A stretch of DNA of 5,393 nucleotides from Bacillota bacterium (GTDB lineage: Bacteria > Bacillota > Clostridia > Tissierellales > Sedimentibacteraceae): positions 1 through 5,393 of the forward strand of contig JARBUP010000207.1 of the NCBI GenBank assembly GCA_029239575.1, in the 5' to 3' direction. Positions 1 through 5,393 of this stretch are shown piece by piece (the stretch's first letter is position 1; every line of letters starts with the position of its first letter). A program made the translations under genes and the position numbers. The notes under the pieces were generated by a model. The model did not search any database. It was not told where the DNA came from and worked only from the letters and a program-made list of their open reading frames with translations.

Positions 1-1
1 A

Positions 2-1723
2 ATGGTGCTTTTCATAAGTGTGTTTATTATTTATTCTACTTTCAAAGTTATTACAACAGAGCGTTTGCCGGTCATAGGAACTTTTAGAAGCATTGGAGCT
101 ACTAAAAGAATGACTGATACTGTTTTAATAGGTGAAAGTTTTACATATGGTTTGCTTGGAGGTATTTTTGGTGACATACTTGGTATTGGAATTCTTTACC
201 TCATCACTACCATTATGGCGGCAGATCCTTATAACGGCCAAATGAATGTATCTATAAAATTTGGGTTTGTTAATTTAGTGGTTGCATTTATACTCGCTAT
301 TGCAGTTGCTTTAGTAAGTTCGTGGCTGCCCATAAGCAAGGCTTCTAAAATTCCTATTAAAGATCTTGTGCTTAATAATACAGAAAGAAAAACTATTAAT
401 AAGAAATGGAAAACATATGCTGGAATTACTATGCTTATTCTTTCCGTAATCTTGCCTAAAATAGCACCTAAATCGCTGGCGTTATTTGTAAATGTTTTAT
501 GTCTTATGATATCAACTATAGCTGTAATCATTTGCGTACCTTATATAACTAAATATTTTTTGAAAATATTTGAAAGAATTTATGGTTCTGTTTTTGGAAA
601 TGAAGGAATTCTTGCTGTAAAAAACTTAAATGGCAATAAAAATATTTTAAATAATGTTTCACTACTTGCTATTGGAATTTCAACTCTTCTTATGATCAAT
701 ACAATAAGCTCAAGTGTTGGTATAGAAGTATTAAATGCCTATAAGGATTGGAATTTTGATATAATGGTTAGGTTATACGAAGGAGATAAAAACACAGAAC
801 AAATTTTGCGAAGTGTGGACGGTGTCAAAGGCACATATGGAGCATTTGAATCCTGGGAAGGTGTAAAAGTTTCTGATAAAGATTATACTATTAGATACCT
901 TCAAGGCGTTGATATTAAAAAATACAATGACTATGTTGCTTTCCGTATGGACAAAAACATGGATGTTAAAGAAGCTTTTAGACAATTGGATGAAGGACGA
1001 AATATTTTTATAGCAAACATGGCTAAGGAAAGATTAGGATTGAATATTGGAGATGAGCTCATTCTTGAAATGAAAAGTGGCATTAAAACATACAAAGTGA
1101 TTGGTTTTTTTGATTCTATCATGGCTAACGGTAGCAATGCAATTATATCACAGAAATTTTATAAAATGGATATGAAACAGCAAAGCTATGACAGCTTTTA
1201 TATTAAAACGTCTAAAGATCCAAACGAAGTTCTATTAACAATACAGGATAAATTTATGAGGCAAGGAGTTTGGGGAGATACAATTAACAGCATGGAAAAG
1301 AAAAACTACGATTCCAATAATCAATTTATGATTATTCTTCAAGCATTCTCTGTTATAGCGATGCTAATAGGTGTCTTTGGTGTTTTTAACAATTATATGA
1401 TTAGTTTTATAGAGAGAAAACGGTCCATAGCCATGCTTCGCTCTATTGGACTTAGCAAAAAACAAACATTAAAAATGATTTTAATAGAAGCCCTTACAGG
1501 TGGTTCTATAGGCGGAATTGTAGGAATTATAGGAGGAACGCTTATGCTTTTATCCGTTCCAAATTTAATGCAGACAATTGATATTCCTATAGCAATACAT
1601 TATTCTATGAGCTTATTTATCAGCTCACTAATAGGTGGAATTCTCATTGCAGTTTTAGCTTCAATTTCACCTGCTTTAAAAACATCTAAGTTAAACATTA
1701 TTGAAGCTGTTAAATATGAATGA
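2..1723 (+). CDS. ABC transporter permease with two FtsX domains, 5'-truncated by the window edge
   Basis: Membrane subunit of a MacB/FtsX-type (type VII) ABC system. The frame is open at the left edge, so the Met at base 2 is probably internal and the first FtsX helix and whatever follows it are missing. Visible (numbering from base 2): hydrophobic segments near 1-15, 45-72 and 86-108 (end of the first FtsX domain), a two-helix linker near 139-157 and 160-181, a helix near 219-240, a soluble, presumably extracellular domain at about 241-441, then helices near 443-465, 494-518 and 534-556 (second FtsX domain). The cytoplasmic motif is present twice: ERLPVIGTFRSIGATK at 20-35 and ERKRSIAMLRSIGLSK at 471-486. 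A closing P...SK...I motif is also duplicated, near 110-123 and 557-570. With the lost first helix this gives about ten helices, as in BceB-like or double-FtsX permeases. The TGA stop lies 10 bases before the ATPase start. The family call is firm; substrate (peptide, antibiotic, lipid) is unknown. Confidence 0.9.
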   Translation: MVLFISVFIIYSTFKVITTERLPVIGTFRSIGATKRMTDTVLIGESFTYGLLGGIFGDILGIGILYLITTIMAADPYNGQMNVSIKFGFVNLVVAFILAIAVALVSSWLPISKASKIPIKDLVLNNTERKTINKKWKTYAGITMLILSVILPKIAPKSLALFVNVLCLMISTIAVIICVPYITKYFLKIFERIYGSVFGNEGILAVKNLNGNKNILNNVSLLAIGISTLLMINTISSSVGIEVLNAYKDWNFDIMVRLYEGDKNTEQILRSVDGVKGTYGAFESWEGVKVSDKDYTIRYLQGVDIKKYNDYVAFRMDKNMDVKEAFRQLDEGRNIFIANMAKERLGLNIGDELILEMKSGIKTYKVIGFFDSIMANGSNAIISQKFYKMDMKQQSYDSFYIKTSKDPNEVLLTIQDKFMRQGVWGDTINSMEKKNYDSNNQFMIILQAFSVIAMLIGVFGVFNNYMISFIERKRSIAMLRSIGLSKKQTLKMILIEALTGGSIGGIVGIIGGTLMLLSVPNLMQTIDIPIAIHYSMSLFISSLIGGILIAVLASISPALKTSKLNIIEAVKYE

Positions 1724-1724
1724 T

Positions 1725-1729
1725 GGAGG
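1725..1729 (+). promoter_or_regulatory. Ribosome binding site of the ABC ATPase
   Basis: GGAGG directly after the permease stop, 4 bases before ATG 1734. It selects that start over the in-frame TTG at 1701 and ATG at 1716, which lie upstream of the site and would add 11 or 6 non-conserved residues. The closeness to the permease stop suggests translational coupling. Confidence 0.8.
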
Positions 1730-1733
1730 TCTT

Positions 1734-2408
1734 ATGGAAAAAATTATTGAGGTAACAGACCTGAATAAAACATATATGCTGGGAACTGTTAAAGTAGAAG
1801 TTTTAAAGGATATTAACCTGTCCGTTAATAAAGGAGAATTTATTACAATTATGGGGCCTTCGGGTTCTGGGAAAAGTACTCTCTTATATCTTTTAGGAGG
1901 TTTGGATAAACCAACTACGGGAAAAATTATAATAAAAGGTAATGATATTTCTACGTTAAATGATGAAAAACAAAGTATCATGAGACGCAGAGAAGTTGGA
2001 TTCGTATTTCAGTTTTATAATTTAGTTCCTAATTTGACTGTAGAAGATAATATAATGCTTCCACTATTGTTGGATGGGAAAAAAATAAATAAATACTCTG
2101 AAAAGCTTAATGAAATTCTTAGTATAGTAGAATTATCAGATAGGAAAAATCACACTCCGAGAGAGTTGTCAGGAGGTCAGCAACAACGTGTTGCAATAGC
2201 TCGTGCGCTCATTAATGATCCTGATATTATTTTAGCCGATGAGCCAACAGGTAACCTTGATAGCAAAACATCGGAGGAAGTGATGAAATTGTTTCAAAGA
2301 ATTAATTGTGAAAAAGGAAAAACTATATTGCAGGTAAGCCATTCTTTAGAGACATCAAAATATAGCGATAGAATCATTAATGTAAGAGATGGAAGGGTGT
2401 GGGAATGA
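1734..2408 (+). CDS. ABC transporter ATP-binding protein, MacB/LolD/YknY type
   Basis: Cytoplasmic ATPase that would power the FtsX permease encoded just upstream. From ATG 1734 it has 224 residues, the normal size of the single-domain LolD/YknY/BceA family. All nucleotide-binding elements are intact: A-loop Tyr14, Walker A GPSGSGKST at 41-49, Q-loop Gln93 in VFQFYNLVPN, signature LSGGQ at 145-149, Walker B IILADE at 165-170 with catalytic Glu170, D-loop around GNLD at 173-176, and H-loop His203 in VSHS. The FQFYNL(V/I)P stretch and ADEPTGNLD are typical of the subfamily that partners FtsX-like permeases. It starts 10 bases after the permease stop, and its TGA overlaps the adaptor ATG (ATGA at 2405-2408), so the three genes are almost certainly one transcript. 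Nothing suggests damage. The symbol is left empty because macB, lolD, yknY and bceA homologues cannot be separated by eye. Confidence 0.96.
   Translation: MEKIIEVTDLNKTYMLGTVKVEVLKDINLSVNKGEFITIMGPSGSGKSTLLYLLGGLDKPTTGKIIIKGNDISTLNDEKQSIMRRREVGFVFQFYNLVPNLTVEDNIMLPLLLDGKKINKYSEKLNEILSIVELSDRKNHTPRELSGGQQQRVAIARALINDPDIILADEPTGNLDSKTSEEVMKLFQRINCEKGKTILQVSHSLETSKYSDRIINVRDGRVWE
2391..2397 (+). promoter_or_regulatory. Ribosome binding site of the adaptor gene, inside the ATPase end
   Basis: GGAAGGG within the last ATPase codons, 7 bases before ATG 2405. This spacing favours 2405 over the alternative GTG at 2399 (only 1 base away) and over ATG 2408 (10 bases). The last is still possible and would shorten the product by one residue. 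Confidence 0.6.
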
Positions 2409-3478
2409 TGGTGCAAAGAAAGTTTTATTTTATTTTATTAACAATATGTTTAACTATTTTTATGACAAGCTGCAGTAAAGGGCAAGAATCATCCACTGTA
2501 GAAGAAGTAGATTTATCTCAAGAATCTAAAGTTATTGAAGCTTTTGGTATTATAAAAGCAGAAAAATCAAAGGATGTTATAATTGATTTCCCTTCTGTGG
2601 TTAAAGAAGTATTAGTAAAAGAAGGCCAGCGAGTAGTTTTAAATGAACCACTCATAAATTTGGACTTATCCCAGTATCAATCGCAGATACAGGATGAAAA
2701 AATTGAGCTAAATATCTCAAAACTTGAACAGCAAAATGCTGTTAAAAGCTATAAGGCTTTAACAATTGAAAATAAAGATTCACAAATTAATAAACTTAAA
2801 AATGATTTAGAATTTGCGAAAAAATTGTATGAGCAAGCAGTTAAAGATTTTAATTCAAAAGAAAATCTTTTTAAAGACGGTGCAATATCACAGGAAACAT
2901 ATAATATTTCTAAAAAGGCTATGGATGAAGCTAATAATAATATAGAAGACATAGAATATGAACTTAAGACTTTAGAAGAGTTAAATGATAGAAATCAAGA
3001 ACAGTTCCAAGCAAATAAAGAATCCGAAAAAAATAAAACAGAAATACAAATTGAACGCATAGCACAAATAGAAAACAATATTGCATCTTTAGAAAACAAG
3101 TTAAATAAGCCCTATATTAAAGAAAATCAAATTATATCTGAATATGAAAATGCAATAATTTATAATATTAATTATTCTGCAGGGCATATAACAGATGCTA
3201 CACAAATTGCTTTTACTATTAGCAATTTAGATAGTTTGATCGTAGAAGCCAATGTTGCAGAGGAATTCATTAAGGATGTTAAAATAGGCCAGTCAGTAAC
3301 AATAGTTCCTGTTGTAGACCGAACTAAAGAATTTGAAGGAAATGTAATATATGTTTCTCAAATGGCATTTAATAATTCCGGTGAAACGGTTGTACCTGTA
3401 AGAATTTCAATTAACAATATAAATTCGTTTTTGCTTCCAAATTATAACGTTGATGTTTTTATAAAATTAGATAATTGA
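2405..3478 (+). CDS. HlyD/MacA-type membrane fusion (adaptor) protein, predicted lipoprotein
   Basis: Extracytoplasmic adaptor expected to dock on the FtsX permease. From ATG 2405 it has 357 residues. An N-terminal KFYFILLTICLTIFMTSC signal ends in a lipobox-like MTSC, so Cys23 is the likely lipidated residue; Met at -3 is less usual than Leu. Then follow the first half of a barrel-sandwich (lipoyl-like) domain at about 42-90 (IIDFPSVVKEVLVKEGQRV), a long charged helical hairpin at about 93-235 whose turn carries the family-typical LFKDGAISQETYN (155-167), the second barrel-sandwich half around 246-272, and a beta-barrel domain from about 275 (SNLDSLIVEANVAEEFIKDV, then KIGQSVTIVP). The protein ends soon after, so a separate membrane-proximal domain looks short or absent. 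Its ATG overlaps the ATPase stop. A lipid-anchored adaptor without an outer-membrane partner fits Gram-positive YknX-like systems. The family call is strong, the lipoprotein call moderate, the substrate unknown. Confidence 0.92.
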   Translation: MMVQRKFYFILLTICLTIFMTSCSKGQESSTVEEVDLSQESKVIEAFGIIKAEKSKDVIIDFPSVVKEVLVKEGQRVVLNEPLINLDLSQYQSQIQDEKIELNISKLEQQNAVKSYKALTIENKDSQINKLKNDLEFAKKLYEQAVKDFNSKENLFKDGAISQETYNISKKAMDEANNNIEDIEYELKTLEELNDRNQEQFQANKESEKNKTEIQIERIAQIENNIASLENKLNKPYIKENQIISEYENAIIYNINYSAGHITDATQIAFTISNLDSLIVEANVAEEFIKDVKIGQSVTIVPVVDRTKEFEGNVIYVSQMAFNNSGETVVPVRISINNINSFLLPNYNVDVFIKLDN

Positions 3479-3483
3479 TTATA

Positions 3484-3505
3484 AAACTTGGTATTTACCA
3501 AGTTT
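3484..3505. repeat. 22-bp perfect palindrome, copy 1
   Basis: Arms AAACTTGGTA and TACCAAGTTT around a central TT, starting 5 bases after the adaptor stop. It is identical to copy 2 at 3626-3647 but is followed by CAGCTG instead of a T tract, so it should form a hairpin without being a complete intrinsic terminator. Confidence 0.9.
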
Positions 3506-3510
3506 CAGCT

Positions 3511-3536
3511 GATGACAAAGAACTATTTTTGTCATC
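3511..3536. repeat. 9-bp inverted repeat overlapping the left end of the REP-like element
   Basis: GATGACAAA (3511-3519) and TTTGTCATC (3528-3536) are perfect reverse complements with an 8-base loop. The right arm shares GTCATC with the left arm of the larger repeat at 3531-3600, so the two hairpins are mutually exclusive. It may be what is left of a neighbouring element whose right end (CAGGATGACA in the common form) abutted this one. Confidence 0.6.
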
Positions 3537-3600
3537 CTGAGCGAAAGCGAAGGATCTTATTATTAAATGGTTAATAGATCCTTCACTACGTCAAGGATAC
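3531..3600. repeat. REP/MITE-like imperfect inverted repeat (GTCATCCTGAGCG type)
   Basis: The left arm at 3531-3557 begins GTCATCCTGAGCG and ends GAAGGATCT. The right arm at 3576-3600 begins AGATCCTTCACTACG and ends GGATAC. The arms are complementary over about 25 bases with a few mismatches and small bulges, and enclose an AT-rich loop that extends the stem slightly. From memory, the motif TCATCCTGAGCG...AAGGATCT is a dispersed palindromic repeat found in many copies in various bacterial genomes, often between genes. A flanking pair AACTATT (3521-3527) and AATAGTT (3617-3623) could lengthen the structure. It has no coding capacity. The right arm has diverged from the usual form (GGATAC in place of GGATGAC), suggesting an old, inactive copy. 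Confidence 0.75.
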
Positions 3601-3625
3601 AATTTTAGGGTTTATCAATAGTTTG

Positions 3626-3651
3626 AAACTTGGTATTTACCAAGTTTTTTT
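3626..3651 (+). terminator. Intrinsic terminator of the transporter operon (palindrome copy 2)
   Basis: The same 22-bp palindrome as at 3484-3505 (3626-3647), here running into seven T (3645-3651). A strong stem with a T tract fits Rho-independent termination of the permease-ATPase-adaptor transcript. It lies 147 bases after the adaptor stop, with the REP-like element in between, and would also insulate the following gene. Confidence 0.8.
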
Positions 3652-3671
3652 AATGTGAATTGAATAAAGCT

Positions 3672-3701
3672 TTGACAAAAAACTTAAGATTAAAATAGTA
3701 A
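3672..3701 (+). promoter_or_regulatory. Weak promoter candidate for the 229-residue protein gene
   Basis: A perfect -35 TTGACA at 3672-3677 is followed at 18 bp by TAGTAA (3696-3701), only 3 of 6 matches to TATAAT. AT-rich alternatives further down (TATAAA 3725-3730, TAAAAT 3731-3736) lack a convincing -35. A promoter is expected here because a terminator lies just upstream, but its exact place is uncertain. Confidence 0.35.
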
Positions 3702-3747
3702 GTCTAAATCAAACAATCTCGTAATATAAATAAAATAAGCAACCTGT

Positions 3748-3756
3748 AAGGGGGGG
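3748..3756 (+). promoter_or_regulatory. Unusually G-rich ribosome binding site
   Basis: AA followed by seven G (3750-3756), 5 bases before ATG 3762. It can pair with the anti-Shine-Dalgarno sequence in more than one register and clearly fixes the start. A homopolymer of seven G in such AT-rich DNA is notable. Confidence 0.8.
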
Positions 3757-3761
3757 ATTTT

Positions 3762-4451
3762 ATGTATACTAAGGATTGTTTGCTTGTTGCTAATACATTT
3801 CCAGTTTTTAAAAAAGTTATAATTGATAATGAAAAAGGTGCTTATTTATCAAATGAATTATCGATCATTAGAAAAGATGTTTATGAAAATACTGGCGAAT
3901 ATTTGTTTGATTTCAATATGGCTTTAAATCAATTTATTGCAAATTGCTATAATGATAAAGAATCGTTTTTTATAGAACATGAAATAAATTCAAGTGCAAA
4001 TTTTAGGTTTTATGAAGTAGATAATGGATATTACCTTTATTTATTAAAAACAGAATTTTATTTTATACTTTTGAATTATGGAAAAATTAAAGATATGGAA
4101 TCCGTCCATAAAATACCGCATTTTAAAAATAATGATTCGCTATCAAGATGTATTAAAAAAGAAGGAAAATTTTTTGCTATTACAAATACTTATGACTCAT
4201 TTTTGAGCTTTGCAGATATAAATGGAATAAAGCCTAATTTAAATGCTAATGATTTGTATTATGAATCATTTATAAATTCTATTTATGAGACAGATTTATT
4301 ACCAAGCATTGGAGAAGTTAAAGGTACTATTGATTTATTTCATTCCAAAGAAAAAGGTATTTTTAAGGGTTTTAATTATATTGTTTTAGAAGATGTTTTA
4401 AATGATATCATAATAATTTTAGATTATTATGAAACAGTTTTTAAAGTTTAA
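3762..4451 (+). CDS. Protein of unknown function, 229 residues
   Basis: I do not recognise this protein. The start is secure: ATG 3762 follows a G-rich ribosome binding site, and the frame runs without interruption to TAA 4449-4451. It has no signal peptide and no clear membrane segment, so it is probably cytoplasmic. Its composition is rich in Phe, Tyr, Ile, Asn, Lys and Asp. Alternating aromatic/aliphatic stretches around 81-107 (FRFYEVDNGYYLYLLKTEFY) look like beta-strands, followed by more polar, probably helical parts around 160-180. There are three Cys (6, 62, 130) but no paired Cys motif, no nucleotide-binding loop, and no nuclease or helix-turn-helix motif that I can see. The gene stands alone between two terminators, so it is probably monocistronic, and it precedes a large putative helicase gene in the same orientation. 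An accessory or immunity-type role is possible but nothing in the sequence shows it. Confidence 0.85.
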   Translation: MYTKDCLLVANTFPVFKKVIIDNEKGAYLSNELSIIRKDVYENTGEYLFDFNMALNQFIANCYNDKESFFIEHEINSSANFRFYEVDNGYYLYLLKTEFYFILLNYGKIKDMESVHKIPHFKNNDSLSRCIKKEGKFFAITNTYDSFLSFADINGIKPNLNANDLYYESFINSIYETDLLPSIGEVKGTIDLFHSKEKGIFKGFNYIVLEDVLNDIIIILDYYETVFKV

Positions 4452-4474
4452 TAAAATTGTATAAAAATGGAAAA

Positions 4475-4545
4475 TATAATCATATTGCGATTGTACCAGT
4501 TTGCGACTTTGTCGCAACTTTCTGGTAAACAATCATAATATTATA
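4475..4545 (+). repeat. Long near-palindromic stem-loop after the unknown gene
   Basis: Nested complementary blocks: TATAAT (4475-4480) with ATTATA (4540-4545), GATTGT (4489-4494) with ACAATC (4529-4534), ACCAG (4495-4499) with CTGGT (4522-4526), and TTGCGAC (4501-4507) with GTCGCAA (4511-4517) around a TTT loop. Small asymmetric internal loops separate the blocks. The structure lies in the 3' untranslated region, immediately before the terminator. It could protect the mRNA 3' end, be part of a small RNA, or be a decayed palindromic repeat element. Confidence 0.8.
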
Positions 4546-4583
4546 AGAGAGCTGTTAAGATATAAAACAGTTTCTCTTTTTTT
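4545..4583 (+). terminator. Intrinsic terminator of the unknown-protein gene
   Basis: AAGAGA (4545-4550) and CTGTT (4552-4556) pair with AACAG (4566-4570) and TCTCTT (4573-4578) around a short A-rich loop, followed by seven T (4577-4583). This is a standard Rho-independent terminator about 100 bases after the stop. It separates the unknown gene from the next transcription unit. Confidence 0.85.
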
Positions 4584-4609
4584 ATATGGTTTTCAAAAGG
4601 TATTTTATA

Positions 4610-4638
4610 TTGAATAAAACTACCTTCTATAATATAAT
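4610..4638 (+). promoter_or_regulatory. Sigma-A-type promoter for the putative helicase gene
   Basis: TTGAAT (4610-4615, 4 of 6 to TTGACA), a 17-bp spacer, then a perfect TATAAT (4633-4638). A second TATAAT overlaps at 4628-4633 but lacks a -35 at the right distance. Transcription would start near 4645, leaving a leader of about 30 bases. The site lies just after the upstream terminator, so this gene has its own promoter. Confidence 0.7.
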
Positions 4639-4665
4639 TAATGGATGTCAATTTATTTAGCAATT

Positions 4666-4671
4666 AAGGAG
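4666..4671 (+). promoter_or_regulatory. Ribosome binding site of the 3'-open gene
   Basis: AAGGAG with 6 bases to ATG 4678. It fixes the start of a gene whose stop lies outside the window. Confidence 0.85.
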
Positions 4672-4677
4672 CAACAA

Positions 4678-5393
4678 ATGGAAAACCAAGATAAATTAAT
4701 AGCATTATTTAAATGTATTAGGGAATTATGTGGTCTTAAATACAAGCTTATAACAGATATAGATAAGCAAGTTTGGCATAAATTTGTTGATGAAATACCT
4801 GATGATAAAGAAAATATAACAATTAATTTTCCAAATATAAATATAAACTCGGATTTAAACTCCGAGTATGAATTAGATTCTGAAAATACGGTGTTTTTAA
4901 AAGTGTCAAAGCCTGAATTTTCTACTTGTCCATCGTTGCCTCAATCAGTTGTTGGATGGGTTAAAGAAAGTTATCTTAAATATACAAATGAAATTGAAAT
5001 ACTTGATTTTGATGAAGTATTGGATGAAAAATTTGATGATTCTAAAAAAAGAATTAAAGATTTTGATATATGGAAAGAATCACGTGACAAATGGGTACAA
5101 GATCAAATTAGAATTGATAAAACAAGAAGTTTTTTCACAGAATTATACTTGAACTATATTTCTCTTGATAAGGAATCTGAAACTATAGAATTAATGGTCG
5201 GAGATGGATTATTAACTGAAAATCCAAGGGAAAATATATATCATCCTGTATTATTGAAAAGATTAAAAATGGAATTTGATTCAGAAAACAATGTTATAAG
5301 TATTGTTGATACTGATGTTGAATCTGAACTTTATACAGTTTTATTACAAGACATAGATTATATAAACCATGATGCAATAAATAAGTTAAAAGA
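4678..5393 (+). CDS. N-terminal part of a large protein, possibly a superfamily I helicase/AAA-type protein, 3'-truncated by the window
   Basis: A frame of 238 codons runs without a stop from ATG 4678 to the window end; promoter, ribosome binding site and frame all support it. It is acidic, with no signal peptide or membrane helix. Recognisable stretches are GWVKESYLKY around 93-102, a Trp-rich segment DIWKESRDKW (130-139), FFTELYLNYISL (152-163), ETIELMVGDGLL (168-179), then IYHPVLLKRLKMEFD (187-201) and DTDVESELYTVLL (211-223). From memory, the order 'LY..L..L..E.E..EL..G.GLL', 'HP.L..R..LEFD', 'DT....ELY..LL' matches the region before the ATPase core in very large COG1112-like helicase/AAA proteins (often above 1,000 residues, some with a C-terminal endonuclease domain). 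No Walker motif lies in the visible part, so the catalytic assignment is inference. It could instead be another large protein sharing this N-terminal region. The existence of the gene is certain; the function is only suggested. Confidence 0.55.
   Translation, partial: MENQDKLIALFKCIRELCGLKYKLITDIDKQVWHKFVDEIPDDKENITINFPNININSDLNSEYELDSENTVFLKVSKPEFSTCPSLPQSVVGWVKESYLKYTNEIEILDFDEVLDEKFDDSKKRIKDFDIWKESRDKWVQDQIRIDKTRSFFTELYLNYISLDKESETIELMVGDGLLTENPRENIYHPVLLKRLKMEFDSENNVISIVDTDVESELYTVLLQDIDYINHDAINKLK

Noticed and set aside
229..1137. Several minus-strand reading frames opposite the permease
   Set aside because: They overlap a permease frame with clear family motifs, show no recognisable protein features, and are AT-rich shadow frames.
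1701..1733. Upstream TTG (1701) or ATG (1716) start for the ATPase
   Set aside because: GGAGG at 1725-1729 lies downstream of both and correctly before ATG 1734; the family N-terminus also begins there.
1691..1981. Minus-strand reading frame opposite the ATPase start
   Set aside because: It is antisense to the conserved Walker A region and has no independent support.
2749..2952. Minus-strand reading frame opposite the adaptor helical hairpin
   Set aside because: Shadow of the coiled-coil coding sequence, with no supported start or motif.
3484..3647. CRISPR-like pair of repeats
   Set aside because: Only two copies, fully palindromic, separated by 120 bases that are themselves an inverted repeat. 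No array and no cas genes.
3722..3736. TATAAA/TAAAAT boxes close to the 3762 gene as main promoter
   Set aside because: No acceptable -35 at 16-18 bp, and such AT-rich hexamers are common in this DNA.
3479..3761. Riboswitch or T-box leader before the 3762 gene
   Set aside because: The structure is explained by a terminator and a REP-like repeat. No recognisable aptamer core or T-box sequence is seen, and the terminator precedes the candidate promoter.
4847..4867. Inverted repeat ACTCGGA / TCCGAGT
   Set aside because: Seven-base perfect arms, but inside the coding frame with no T tract; probably chance.
4949..5152. 67-codon + strand reading frame
   Set aside because: It lies in another frame wholly inside the 4678-5393 gene, has no ribosome binding site, and is Lys/Leu/Ile-rich as expected for a shadow frame.

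Overview
The window reads as low-GC, Gram-positive (Clostridia-like) chromosomal DNA. AT-rich codons dominate, Shine-Dalgarno sites are strong (GGAGG, AAGGAG, a run of seven G), intrinsic terminators carry T tracts, and the transport adaptor has a lipoprotein signal instead of a Gram-negative export layout. All genes found are on the + strand. Species cannot be named from this sequence alone.

Left block (2-3478): three tightly packed genes form one transporter operon. They are the C-terminal two thirds or so of a double-FtsX-domain ABC permease (cut by the window edge), a complete MacB/LolD-type ATPase, and a complete HlyD/MacA-type adaptor predicted to be a lipoprotein. The permease stop and ATPase start are 10 bases apart, and the ATPase and adaptor overlap by ATGA. 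Together they would make a MacAB-like (YknXYZ-like) export machine or mechanotransmission complex in the cell envelope. The substrate cannot be read from the sequence.

Middle (3479-3761): a structured intergenic region. A perfect 22-bp palindrome occurs twice, 142 bp apart, and the second copy ends in a T tract and looks like the operon terminator. Between the copies lies a REP/MITE-like imperfect inverted repeat of the widespread GTCATCCTGAGCG / AAGGATCT type. A weak promoter candidate and a G-rich ribosome binding site precede the next gene.

Right block (3762-5393): a complete 229-residue protein that I do not recognise is followed by a long near-palindromic hairpin and an intrinsic terminator. 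A good sigma-A-type promoter (TTGAAT, 17 bp, TATAAT) and a strong AAGGAG site then lead into a reading frame that is open at the right edge (4678 onward, 238 codons visible). Its N-terminal sequence resembles, from memory, the leader region of very large superfamily I helicase/AAA proteins often seen in accessory or defence loci. The ATPase motifs would lie beyond the window, so this is a lead and not a demonstrated system. The block looks like accessory DNA next to a conserved-type transporter operon, with the repeat cluster at the junction.
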